Shown here one piece after another: positions 53,332 through 61,160 of a stretch of 64,000 bases of DNA (position 1 is the first letter of the stretch; each line of letters opens with the position of its first letter). The position numbers and the translations under genes are program-made. Source of the DNA: Desulfatibacillum alkenivorans DSM 16219 (GTDB lineage Bacteria; Desulfobacterota; Desulfobacteria; Desulfobacterales; Desulfatibacillaceae). The stretch covers positions 62,001-126,000 of the forward strand of contig NZ_FQZU01000015.1 of the NCBI RefSeq assembly GCF_900142135.1, given 5' to 3'. A model generated the notes under the pieces. That model worked only from the letters and a program-made list of their open reading frames with translations. It had not been told where the DNA came from and did not search any database.

Positions 53332-53567
53332 GGATTGGCTTTGCGGGAATAACGATCTATGCCGCCGCCGATGACAATGGGCGGCCCAGGCAAAAAAAAA
53401 TGCCTGGGCCGCCCTAGTAAGGAAAGTCCTGCAATCTCTATCCAACCTATTATTTTTATGGATAAAACGTAGGTTGGGTAGAGCCATGAAAAGGAGTGTT
53501 GTCAGAACAAAATGCATTGAGCCCAAACGCATCATAAGGTCTTCATCGCCGCTGCGAAACCCAACAA
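53332..53567. repeat. Palindromic intergenic repeat, copy E with an inserted hairpin
   Basis: The left end GGATTGGCTTTGCGGGAA resembles copy B, the central arms are CTCTATCCAACCTA (53436-53449) and TAGGTTGGGTAGAG (from 53470), and the right end is GCTGCGAAACCCAACAA. The right half, from GTAGG at 53469 to the end, is 99 bp, as in copy C. The left half is about 18 bp longer and contains the 14-bp hairpin. Confidence 0.78.
53379..53414. other. Perfect 14-bp hairpin inside repeat copy E
   Basis: GGGCGGCCCAGGCA and TGCCTGGGCCGCCC flank a loop of eight As. There is no T run after it on either strand, so it is not a standard terminator, although it could stabilise the end of the PII-like transcript. 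Confidence 0.7.
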
Positions 53568-53700
53568 AAAGGGCGGCTGCGGTGAAGGATTTCGTGGACA
53601 TGGACTGCTTTCAGGAGGGCCGCAAATTTTCCTTGCCATAAAGCCGATAAGTGTGATATGTATAGCGGTTAACAAGGCCGGGCGTTGGTTTTGGTTGATA

Positions 53701-53765
53701 AATTCCCCGGCCGCAGGGAATTCTTGAGTACGACGCCGTCCGGATTGCCCCGGGCGGTTTTTTTT
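53701..53765 (+). promoter_or_regulatory. Two-hairpin leader with an intrinsic terminator (attenuator)
   Basis: AATTCCC-(8)-GGGAATT (53701-53722) is followed by CCGTCCG-GATTGCCC-CGGGCGG (53736-53757) and eight Ts. The terminator ends 29 bases before the helicase start, which only makes sense as an attenuator or as the terminator of an unseen leader RNA. Confidence 0.55.
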
Positions 53766-53794
53766 GTCGCTTGCGACGGAAGAGAAACATCTAC

Positions 53795-55498
53795 ATGGAT
53801 TTTAGAATATTAGGGCTCTCGGACGAACTGGTCAGAGCCGTGGAAAGCCTGGGCTTTGAAAAACCCACCCCCATCCAGGAAAAAGCCATTCCTTATCTGA
53901 TCGAAGGGGAAAGGGATTTTGTGGGCCTGGCCCAGACGGGCACCGGAAAAACCGGCGCCTACGGCCTGCCCCTGATCCAGAGCATCGACCTGGCAATCTC
54001 CAGGCCCCAGGCCATTGTCATTTGCCCCACCCGGGAGCTTTGCCTGCAGATCGCCGGAGACCTGCGGAATTTCGCCAAGTACATGGAAGACGTCCGCGTG
54101 GCGGCCGTTTACGGAGGCGCGGACATCGTCAAGCAGATCCGCACCGTAAAGGGCGGCGCCCAGATTATTGCGGCCACCCCCGGCCGGCTTCTGGACCTGA
54201 TCAACCGCAAGGCCATCAAGCCGGGCCATGTCACCCGGGTTGTCCTGGACGAAGCGGACGAAATGCTCAACATGGGCTTTCAGGAAGACATCAACGCCAT
54301 TTTATCGGCCTTGCCCGAGGAGAGGCGCACCTGGCTGTTTTCCGCCACCATGCCCAAGGGCGTGGCGGCCATTGCGGCCAATTACCAGACCAATCCCGTG
54401 GAGGTCTCCATGGGCGCCCGCAATCAGGCGTCCCCGGACATCTCCCACATCTGTTACATGATTCACGCCAAGAACCGCTACGCGGCCCTCAAGCGCATCC
54501 TGGACTACTGCCCGGACATGTTCGGCCTGGTGTTCTGCCGCACCCGCAAGGACACCCAGGAAATCGCCGAAGCCCTCATGGCGGACGGCTACAACGCCGA
54601 CGCCCTGCACGGGGATTTGTCCCAGCCCCAGCGGGATCAGGTTATGGGCCGGTTCCGCCGCAAGGCGGTCCAGGTGCTGGCCGCCACGGACGTGGCCGCC
54701 CGGGGCCTGGACGTGGACGACATCAGCCACGTGATTCACTACGTTCTGCCCGACGATCCCGAGGCATACACCCATCGCAGCGGCAGGACCGCCAGGGCGG
54801 GGAAGCAGGGAAAATCCATCGCCCTCATCACTCCCAAGGAGAAATACCGCCTCAGGGACCTGGAGCGCCGGGGCAAGTTTTCCTTCCAACTGGACTCCCT
54901 GCCCCAGGGCCGGGACATCTGCCAAAAGCAGGTGGCCGGGCTGGCCGGGAATATCGCCTCGGTCTCGGTGCGGGAAAACGACATCGCCGAATACATGCCC
55001 GACATCCTGGAAGCCTTTGAAGGCCTGAGCCGGGAGGAAATCATCCAGAAGGCCGTGTCCACGGAATTCAACAGGCTCCTGGATTATTACCGGAACGCCG
55101 GCGACATCAACGCCAAGCCCAGGGAAAAAGTAAAGGGCCAGGCCGGCGCCAAGTTTTCCCGGGAAAAAGTCGCCGGGAAAGGCCGTCACGGCAAGGGCCC
55201 GAAAAAAGACAGGCTCAAGGGCCGGAAGACCCAGCGCTTTTTCATCAATAGGGGCCGTTTGGACAAGGTCAACGAAGGCGCCATCGTCCGCCTGGTCTGC
55301 GAGAATTCCGGCATCAAGTCCCGCAGCATCGGACAGATCGACCTGAACCGGGAATTTTCCTTTTTTGAAGTGGAAAAAAGCCTGGCCCCCAGAGTGCTGC
55401 GCGGCCTGGAAAACGCCACCCTGGACGGCAAAGCCTTTCAGGTGCGGGCGGCGGACAAGCAAAAGCCCGGCGACAAAAGCCGTAAAAAGGCGGCCTGA
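53795..55498 (+). CDS. DEAD-box RNA helicase with DbpA-type RNA-binding domain
   Basis: The 567-residue protein has Q motif (FEKPTPIQEKAIP), motif I (AQTGTGKT), Ia (PTRELCLQ), II (VLDEADEML), III (FSATMP), and VI (YTHRSGRTARAG). A basic Lys/Gly/Arg-rich linker follows, and the last ~80 residues (NRGRLDKVNEGAIVRLVCEN onward) fit the DbpA RNA-binding domain that targets 23S rRNA. It probably acts in ribosome assembly or cold adaptation. Start is ATG 53795 with GGAAGAG about 11 bases upstream. Confidence 0.95.
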   Translation: MDFRILGLSDELVRAVESLGFEKPTPIQEKAIPYLIEGERDFVGLAQTGTGKTGAYGLPLIQSIDLAISRPQAIVICPTRELCLQIAGDLRNFAKYMEDVRVAAVYGGADIVKQIRTVKGGAQIIAATPGRLLDLINRKAIKPGHVTRVVLDEADEMLNMGFQEDINAILSALPEERRTWLFSATMPKGVAAIAANYQTNPVEVSMGARNQASPDISHICYMIHAKNRYAALKRILDYCPDMFGLVFCRTRKDTQEIAEALMADGYNADALHGDLSQPQRDQVMGRFRRKAVQVLAATDVAARGLDVDDISHVIHYVLPDDPEAYTHRSGRTARAGKQGKSIALITPKEKYRLRDLERRGKFSFQLDSLPQGRDICQKQVAGLAGNIASVSVRENDIAEYMPDILEAFEGLSREEIIQKAVSTEFNRLLDYYRNAGDINAKPREKVKGQAGAKFSREKVAGKGRHGKGPKKDRLKGRKTQRFFINRGRLDKVNEGAIVRLVCENSGIKSRSIGQIDLNREFSFFEVEKSLAPRVLRGLENATLDGKAFQVRAADKQKPGDKSRKKAA

Positions 55499-55615
55499 AC
55501 GGAACGGAGCCGTGAGAAAGCAAAGAAGTAACGCATGCTTTGCCACGGCTTCGAAGTTTAGGCCCGGTTTTTGCTGCCATTTAGGTCACGCCGAAAAAGG
55601 CGGGAAAGAACTATC

Positions 55616-55819
55616 ATGAGCGTCCCTTTGCGTAAGGACATCAAGCCCGGCATGGAGGCCGACATCGTGCTGAAGCAGGACCAGCGGTCGGGCAAGCTGA
55701 CCCGGGGCGAGGTAAAGGATCTCTTGACCAAATCCCCCTCCCATCCCCATGGAATCAAGGTGCGTTTGACAAACGGGCTGGTGGGGCGGGTGAAAAAGGT
55801 GTATAGCGTCGCCGAATAA
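55616..55819 (+). CDS. YwbE family protein
   Basis: The 67-residue protein reads VPLRKDIKPGMEADIVLKQD, TRGEVKDLLTKSPSHPHGIK, and VRLTNGLVGRVKKV, the full YwbE (DUF2196) pattern. The fold is probably a small beta barrel; its function is unknown, and RNA binding is a guess from its place after a helicase gene. GGGAAAGAA precedes the ATG at 55616; longer upstream frames are not needed. Confidence 0.92.
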   Translation: MSVPLRKDIKPGMEADIVLKQDQRSGKLTRGEVKDLLTKSPSHPHGIKVRLTNGLVGRVKKVYSVAE

Positions 55820-55885
55820 GGCCGCAGCCGAGTCAGCGAAAATGAGGCTTATGGCCGCTGGTTTGGACGGACCGGAAAGGGCGTT

Positions 55886-56638
55886 ATGGCGAACCCGTTT
55901 AAACATTTTTTGGGATTGTTTGAAAAATCCGGCCAGGATCAGAGCGAATCAGGAGACGATGATTCCGTGAAACCTTGGACAATGATGGAAACCTCCCAGA
56001 CGCCGGCTGACGGCGGCGCCGTCAGTTTGCACCGCCGGGGAAAGGAGTATTCCATCCGCATAGACGGACAGGAGCTCATGAACAGCCGCAGGCACGGCTC
56101 CGAAGAGGAACTGGCCCGGCTGGCCTGCCGGGCCGTGGCCGACAGGGCCGGCTGCCGCGTTCTCATCGGCGGCCTGGGCATGGGCTATACTTTGGCAGCC
56201 GCCCTCAAGCATCTGGACGCTACAGGAACCGCCGTGGTCGCCGAGCTGATCCCGGCCGTGGTTCGCTGGAACCAGAATTATATAGGGCATCTGGCCGACA
56301 AGCCTCTGGAGGACGAGCGGGCCGCCGTCATTCAGGGCGACGTGGCCCAGACCATCCAAAAAAGCAGGCAGGCTTTTGACGCCATTCTCCTGGATGTGGA
56401 TAACGGTCCCGAAGGCCTGACCCAAAAGGAAAACGACCGCCTGTATCAGCCCGAAGGCCTGGAGGAAGCCCGCAAGGCCCTCCGCCCCGGAGGCGTGCTG
56501 GCCGTCTGGTCCGCGGCCAAGGACTCCAGGTTCACCAAAAGGCTCAAGGCCGCCGGATTTCAGGTGGAGATCCATAAGGTTCGGGCTCATCTGGGCAAGG
56601 GCTCCCGCCACTTCATCTGGATCGCTAAAAAGAAATAG
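55886..56638 (+). CDS. Spermidine-synthase-like methyltransferase-fold protein
   Basis: The 250-residue protein has a Rossmann fold with VLIGGLGMGYTLAAAL (nucleotide/SAM loop), VVAELIPAVVRWNQ, and FDAILLDVDNGPEGL, matching the spermidine-synthase superfamily. The N-terminal part (WTMMETSQTPADGGAVSLHR, LMNSRRHGSEEELA) is characteristic of a subgroup with no proven polyamine activity. The putrescine aminopropylation Asp pair is only partly retained. It starts 66 bases after YwbE. Confidence 0.82.
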   Translation: MANPFKHFLGLFEKSGQDQSESGDDDSVKPWTMMETSQTPADGGAVSLHRRGKEYSIRIDGQELMNSRRHGSEEELARLACRAVADRAGCRVLIGGLGMGYTLAAALKHLDATGTAVVAELIPAVVRWNQNYIGHLADKPLEDERAAVIQGDVAQTIQKSRQAFDAILLDVDNGPEGLTQKENDRLYQPEGLEEARKALRPGGVLAVWSAAKDSRFTKRLKAAGFQVEIHKVRAHLGKGSRHFIWIAKKK

Positions 56639-56674
56639 TTGTGGAATCTCCCAATTTCCCCTATTTTGAACGCC

Positions 56675-57781
56675 ATGAAAAAGAAAATCCTCTTTGCATT
56701 TCTGTGCGTCCTTGCTTTGGCCCTGATCGCCGGACTGGTTCTGCGGCGATCCGCCATGAAGCAGGCTGCGGAATTTGACGAAAAAACCTGGGCCGAACTG
56801 AACGAGTCCATCGATCCCCACACCCTCTACCTTCCGAACCTTGAAGACGGCCGATTTTTCGCCCCCTGGAACCGGTACCAGGAAAAACGCTTCCGGGACG
56901 TCATGGGCTGGCGGCTTTCCCCCAAAGAAAAATTCACGGAGGAAGAGGAATCCTTTCTGCCCCAGGTTCTGCCCAATCCTATGGAGCGCATCAAGGCGCA
57001 ACAGGGCGACTTCATTATGTGGATCGGCCACAATACCTTTTTAATCCGCATAGACGGCGTATACTGGATCACCGATCCCATGTTCAGCAAGCGGGCCTTG
57101 CTGCCGCCCCGCCGGACTCCCCCGGGAATCTCCCTGGAAGACTTGAAAAACGTCGCCCCCAAGGTGCGGGTGATCATTTCCCACAATCATTACGACCACC
57201 TGGATACCGCCAGCGTCAAGGCCTTGCCCGAAGACGCTTTGGTTTACGTTCCCCTGGGCCTCAAAGAAACCGTGGAAGGCATGAACAAAACCAATGTGCA
57301 CGAAATGGACTGGTGGGACGAGACAGCGGCGCCGGACGGATTCCGGCTGGTCTGCCTGCCGGCCCAGCACTGGTCCATTCGCGCGGGCATGGGCCGCAAC
57401 GCCTCCTTGTGGGCCAGCTTCATGCTGATCAAGGGGGACACGGTCGTCTATCTGGGCGGGGACAGCGGATATTTTCCCGGATACAAGGAATACGGCAAGG
57501 TCTTCCCGGACATCGACTACGCCCTGATCCCCACCACGGCCTACCATCCCCGATGGTTCATGCATTACCAGCACATGAATATCTCGGAAGCCCTCCAGGC
57601 CTTTGACGAGTTGCACGCCCGATTCTTCATCCCCACCCAATGGGGAACCTTTCGCCTGAGCGACGAGCCCCCGGGATTTCCGGCCCTGGACCTGAAACGC
57701 CAAATCGCAAATCAAGGCCGCGACGCCTCCCGGTTCATCATCCCGGATATAGGACAGGTCATTCCAATAAAGGATGATTAA
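56675..57781 (+). CDS. Metallo-beta-lactamase-fold hydrolase (NAPE-PLD/UlaG-like)
   Basis: The 368-residue protein has an N-terminal signal anchor (ILFAFLCVLALALIAGLVLR) and an MBL domain: GHNTFLIRIDGVYWITDPMF, the zinc motif SHNHYDHLD with HxHxDH at 170-175, VYLGGDSGYF, and PTQWGTFRL near the end. Relatives cleave phosphodiester or lactone bonds, often of lipids. The start at 56675 has no clear ribosome-binding site; the frame upstream touches the previous stop, so translational coupling is possible. Confidence 0.85.
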   Translation: MKKKILFAFLCVLALALIAGLVLRRSAMKQAAEFDEKTWAELNESIDPHTLYLPNLEDGRFFAPWNRYQEKRFRDVMGWRLSPKEKFTEEEESFLPQVLPNPMERIKAQQGDFIMWIGHNTFLIRIDGVYWITDPMFSKRALLPPRRTPPGISLEDLKNVAPKVRVIISHNHYDHLDTASVKALPEDALVYVPLGLKETVEGMNKTNVHEMDWWDETAAPDGFRLVCLPAQHWSIRAGMGRNASLWASFMLIKGDTVVYLGGDSGYFPGYKEYGKVFPDIDYALIPTTAYHPRWFMHYQHMNISEALQAFDELHARFFIPTQWGTFRLSDEPPGFPALDLKRQIANQGRDASRFIIPDIGQVIPIKDD

Positions 57782-57949
57782 AACAAAAAAGATTTCGCGG
57801 GGGACGGCCTTAAAACTTTAAAAATGGGAGTGGGCAGCCCCGGCAGAGCAGTATCCTGCCAGGGTGCGTGAGCATATGAAGTGTGGCCTGTTCGCCAATG
57901 GAAGCCGCAAACTTCAAATGATCCCATGCTTTTGCCGCCGCAGGAATCT

Positions 57950-57974
57950 CGTTCCCATGCTGTGCGTGGGAATG
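57950..57974. repeat. REP-like palindrome near the truncated nitrilase
   Basis: CGTTCCCATGC-TGT-GCGTGGGAATG is an imperfect 11-bp inverted repeat. The word resembles CGTTCCCACGC...GCGTGGGAACG elements, scattered through many proteobacterial genomes. It lies 21 bases beyond the end of the truncated gene. Confidence 0.6.
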
Positions 57975-57994
57975 CATATTATAAATATTAGAAA

Positions 57995-58234
57995 TTACAA
58001 ATCCAAATCTGCGGCTTGCCGCTTCATCCATAGGGTGGTCTTTTCGCCGGTTTGGACGGCTGTTTGCAGCAGCCTGGTCTCCAGGGTGTTTCCCGTGGGG
58101 AAAAATTCCGGCAACACCGCCAGTTGCACTTTGGCCTGCTTACGCTCCTGAAGCCGGTCGGCGTACATGTCCAGGTTGGCTTCCACCTGATAATGACGAA
58201 TTTTCGGCTGTATCAATCCGATTTTGAATTTCAT
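57995..58234 (-). pseudogene. Truncated nitrilase-superfamily gene
   Basis: The 79 residues match the first quarter of carbon-nitrogen hydrolases of the YafV/omega-amidase kind: KIGLIQPKIRHYQVEANLDM, then AVLPEFFPTGNTLETRLLQ with the catalytic Glu, and TTLWMKRQAADL, where intact enzymes go on to a GS loop, the Lys and the nucleophilic Cys. Here a stop follows directly and the Lys and Cys are missing, so no activity is expected. Past the stop the DNA is A+T-rich, then a REP-like palindrome. GAGG precedes the ATG, so the fragment could still be translated. Confidence 0.75.
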
Positions 58235-58278
58235 GACAAGCCTCGGACAGCTTTCCTTTTATGCAAAATACGACGGTA

Positions 58279-59640
58279 TTATTTTCTTTCCGGCGTTTCT
58301 CCCACCTGGTTAAGCGCCAGCTTAAGCAGCACCGGGCCGGCGATCTGGTTGACGGCGATCAAGGCCAGGACCACCGGCAACAGATACCCGCCGATTTCCG
58401 GAAATTGGGCCTGGGCGAGTCCCGCAAGGCCCACGGCCACGCCCGCCTGGGAGACGAATGCCATAAAAGCCCGCTTTCGGTGGAGCGGGGGGCTTTTGGT
58501 TATCAGGCCGGAGAGATTGGTGGCCATCCAAATTCCGCCCGCCCGCATGAAGCCAATGGCCAGGGCCAGGGGCCATGTGGAGGCCAGGGCGTTCAGATCC
58601 AGGGAGGCGCCTGTCAGGCAGAAGAACAACAGGTAGACGGGCAGGGAGAATCGCTCCAGGGTGTCCACAAATATGCGTCCGTAATCGGAAAAATTGGCCA
58701 CCACAAAGCCGGCGGCCATACAGATGAGCAAGGGCTCCATATGCACGGAGGCGTTGTAGTTTTCGTGGATGTACCAGCTTAAAAAGGCCGAGACCCTGGC
58801 CACGCCGAAAGCCGCCAGAAGCAGGACCAGGGGCAGGTCGTGTCCCGCCTTTTTGATGTAATAGGCCAGGCCCCATCCCAACAAGGCGCCCAACAGCACG
58901 GAAATCAGCAACTCGCCCCCCAGGACCGCAAAGACCATGGGATCGGCGCCCTGGGACATCAAAAGGGCCCTTGCCCCCGCCATGGCGATGGTAAACAGCA
59001 CGATCACAATCACGTCAATGGCAACGGTCACGCCCAGGGCGGTTTCCGTAAAAGGCCCTTTAGCCTTGGCTTCGGCGATGATGGCGATGACGGAGGACGG
59101 CGAGATGGCCACGGCCAGCACGCCCAGAAGCAAGCCCATGGCGAGGACTTCCCGCGGGCTGAGCTGGGCCGTAAAGGAGAACATGGGGCCGGTGAGGCTC
59201 ACCAGCGCGGCGACGGAGCAAAATACGATCAGGGCGATGAAAAGCACGGTCAGGCCGATATGCGCAAACCGTTTGGACAGCTCCTTCAATTCCAGGCTTC
59301 CCCCGGCGGTGAGGGCGATGAAACTCAGGGCCAGGTCGTCCACCAGCCGCAGGTCCATTATTCGTTCGTGGGTGAAAATCCCCAAGGCATGAGGGCCGAT
59401 AAGTATGCCGGCGAAGATGTACCCCGTGATTCGGGGGAGCTTCATTACCTGGAAAAGGATCGCGCCCACGTAGCCCGCCAGCATGAGGAATCCCAGGGAG
59501 AAATTCATGGAGCCCGACGCCTGCCAGCTTTCCTCCGGGTTGTACGTTACGTACCATAATCCCAGAATGGCCATGATTCCTATGGCCAGGGAAATGGGCA
59601 GCCACCGGGGCTTGACATTGAGTTGGGGATTAGGATTCAT
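58279..59640 (-). CDS. Cation:proton antiporter (CPA2-like)
   Basis: The 453-residue membrane protein has about twelve helices and the Na+/H+ exchanger-domain features: VMKLPRITGYIFAGILIGP, the discontinuous-helix region AISPSSVIAIIAEAKAKG, VAIDVIVIVLFTIAMAG with the likely ion-binding Asp, and QAGVAVGLAGLAQAQFPE near the end. It would exchange Na+ or K+ for protons at the inner membrane. No C-terminal TrkA domain. Its ATG overlaps the stop of the upstream antiporter-like gene by four bases. Confidence 0.93.
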   Translation of the reverse strand: MNPNPQLNVKPRWLPISLAIGIMAILGLWYVTYNPEESWQASGSMNFSLGFLMLAGYVGAILFQVMKLPRITGYIFAGILIGPHALGIFTHERIMDLRLVDDLALSFIALTAGGSLELKELSKRFAHIGLTVLFIALIVFCSVAALVSLTGPMFSFTAQLSPREVLAMGLLLGVLAVAISPSSVIAIIAEAKAKGPFTETALGVTVAIDVIVIVLFTIAMAGARALLMSQGADPMVFAVLGGELLISVLLGALLGWGLAYYIKKAGHDLPLVLLLAAFGVARVSAFLSWYIHENYNASVHMEPLLICMAAGFVVANFSDYGRIFVDTLERFSLPVYLLFFCLTGASLDLNALASTWPLALAIGFMRAGGIWMATNLSGLITKSPPLHRKRAFMAFVSQAGVAVGLAGLAQAQFPEIGGYLLPVVLALIAVNQIAGPVLLKLALNQVGETPERK

Positions 59641-60827
59641 TCACGGCCTCCCCCTTGTAACACCAATTGGATAAAAGCCGGACCTAACAGCTCGTTCAGC
59701 ACAACCCCCACAAGAATAGTGCTGACCACGGGGACTGCGTAAGACTGGGGGAAGCTCATGGAGAAATCCAGCAAAATGGCCATGGCCATGCCGCCGTGAT
59801 CCAAAAGCCCCAGGCCCAGGTCCGACGGGGCGCCTTTTAATGAGGGGATGCCATGGGCCACGGCGACTCCGCCGGCGATTTTCGCCAGAATGCGCCAGGC
59901 AAAATACATGAGCCCGCCGAAGAAGTATAAAAAGGAATCCATGTGCCAGACCGATCCCAGGAAGATCAGCAGCACCAGATAGGCCGGCTTTTCCAGGGCG
60001 GCGATCATGCCGTAAAGCCTTTCCTTTTCCCGGGTGATGTTCACCAGCAGCAGGCCCGTGGCGAAGTTCACCACCAGGGGGGAAAGGTCCAGCATGGAAG
60101 CCACGCCGCTGCCCAGGATGACGCCTCCCATGAGCACCACGGTCAGTTCCTCCTGGCTGCGTCTGCGGTTTAAGAACAGCAAAAACAGCAGGGTCTGGCA
60201 GGCGATGCATGCAACGGCCTTCAACGCCAGCCAGCCAAAATGCATGTGGGCCGCGGAATCCGGCCTCAGGAGATAAGCCGCGGAAAACACCCCCAGGGCC
60301 AGGGCGCCGTCCGCACTGGACATGACTTGGATCAGGTTGACCAAAGCCCGGTTTCGGGGCGCCCGGGCTAAAGGGGAAAGGGCCAGGTTGACCTGGGCCG
60401 TATTGCAGGCGGCCGCGGCAATGGCCACGCCGGACAGAACATAGGCTGCGTCGGGCAGGTCCAGCACCCGGGGCAATACCAGCCATGCCCCCAGCATCAT
60501 CAAAAGGGCGGTCAGGCCGCAGGCGACCGCCGCTGCGCCCAGATGGCTGTTGGGCGCCCGCCGCAGTTTGGGGATTTCAAACTGGAACCCGGAGAGCAGC
60601 CCAACCCAGCCCAGGACCAGGGCGCACAGGGGCGCCAGCCCTTTTTGCGACTCCGCATCCAGGATATTGAGAAAGCCGGGCCCGATCAGAAACCCGAAAA
60701 AAAGGTACTCTATTCCCGTTAAATAAAAATTTTGGGCCAGGACAGGCGCCTTCAAACTTTTGAAACTTCGGCGGTATCCTGCAAAGGCCAGGATCAAAAT
60801 TAACAGGAAAACAAAGGTCGTTTTCAT
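59637..60827 (-). CDS. Second antiporter-like membrane protein (coupled partner)
   Basis: The 396-residue protein has about eleven membrane helices and a CPA2-like layout: FFGFLIGPGFLNIL at the start, an alanine-rich core SGVAIAAAACNTAQVNLAL in place of the usual ion-site signature, and GLLDHGGMAMAILLDFS near the end. The conserved Asp of true exchangers is not evident, so it may be a regulatory or heterodimer partner of the next gene, with which it is translationally coupled (ATGA). Its own transport activity is uncertain. Confidence 0.8.
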   Translation of the reverse strand: MKTTFVFLLILILAFAGYRRSFKSLKAPVLAQNFYLTGIEYLFFGFLIGPGFLNILDAESQKGLAPLCALVLGWVGLLSGFQFEIPKLRRAPNSHLGAAAVACGLTALLMMLGAWLVLPRVLDLPDAAYVLSGVAIAAAACNTAQVNLALSPLARAPRNRALVNLIQVMSSADGALALGVFSAAYLLRPDSAAHMHFGWLALKAVACIACQTLLFLLFLNRRRSQEELTVVLMGGVILGSGVASMLDLSPLVVNFATGLLLVNITREKERLYGMIAALEKPAYLVLLIFLGSVWHMDSFLYFFGGLMYFAWRILAKIAGGVAVAHGIPSLKGAPSDLGLGLLDHGGMAMAILLDFSMSFPQSYAVPVVSTILVGVVLNELLGPAFIQLVLQGGGRE

Positions 60828-61160
60828 ACTTTTATTCTAACCCATAGAGTCGTTAAGGCCAATAAAATTCAAAGTTTAACACTGTTGCACATCCATTTTT
60901 TGTTTGCAACCATGTTGAAATGTGTTAATGCCCATTTCGGAAGAAACCGTGTCGTATGAGGTTGCACAATTGGATTCAGGAACTCCATTTTTCTGGGGGG
61001 GAGAACCTGGATTTTTTTTGCGCCCGAAAATCGGCGGGCTTTTTGCATAGAGAGCGGTCTCCAAGAAGGCGATGGGGGACAAGGAAGGCGCCCCGTCCAT
61101 GCATATCCCTGGGGGGAGGACGGACGCCTTAAATGTAATTCCTGGAGGAGAACTTTTTAA
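60828..61160. other. Divergent intergenic region
   Basis: Between the antiporter operon and the CoA-transferase gene. GTTGC (60884-60888) and GCAAC (60906-60910) form a loose inverted pair, and GTTGCAC recurs at 60961-60967, which may be protein-binding words. No gene, firm promoter or terminator is seen. Confidence 0.4.

Larger units (their letters stand above)
53233..53794. other. Repeat and leader region before the helicase gene
   Basis: From left to right it holds repeat copy E with an internal perfect hairpin (53379-53414), and then the two-hairpin leader (53701-53765). TTGCCA-18-TATGTA (53633-53662) is a weak candidate promoter. No other gene is seen. Confidence 0.5.

Noticed and set aside
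53379-53414. The 14-bp perfect hairpin as an ordinary terminator
   Set aside because: There is no T run after either arm; the eight As are in the loop. I kept it as a hairpin within the repeat.
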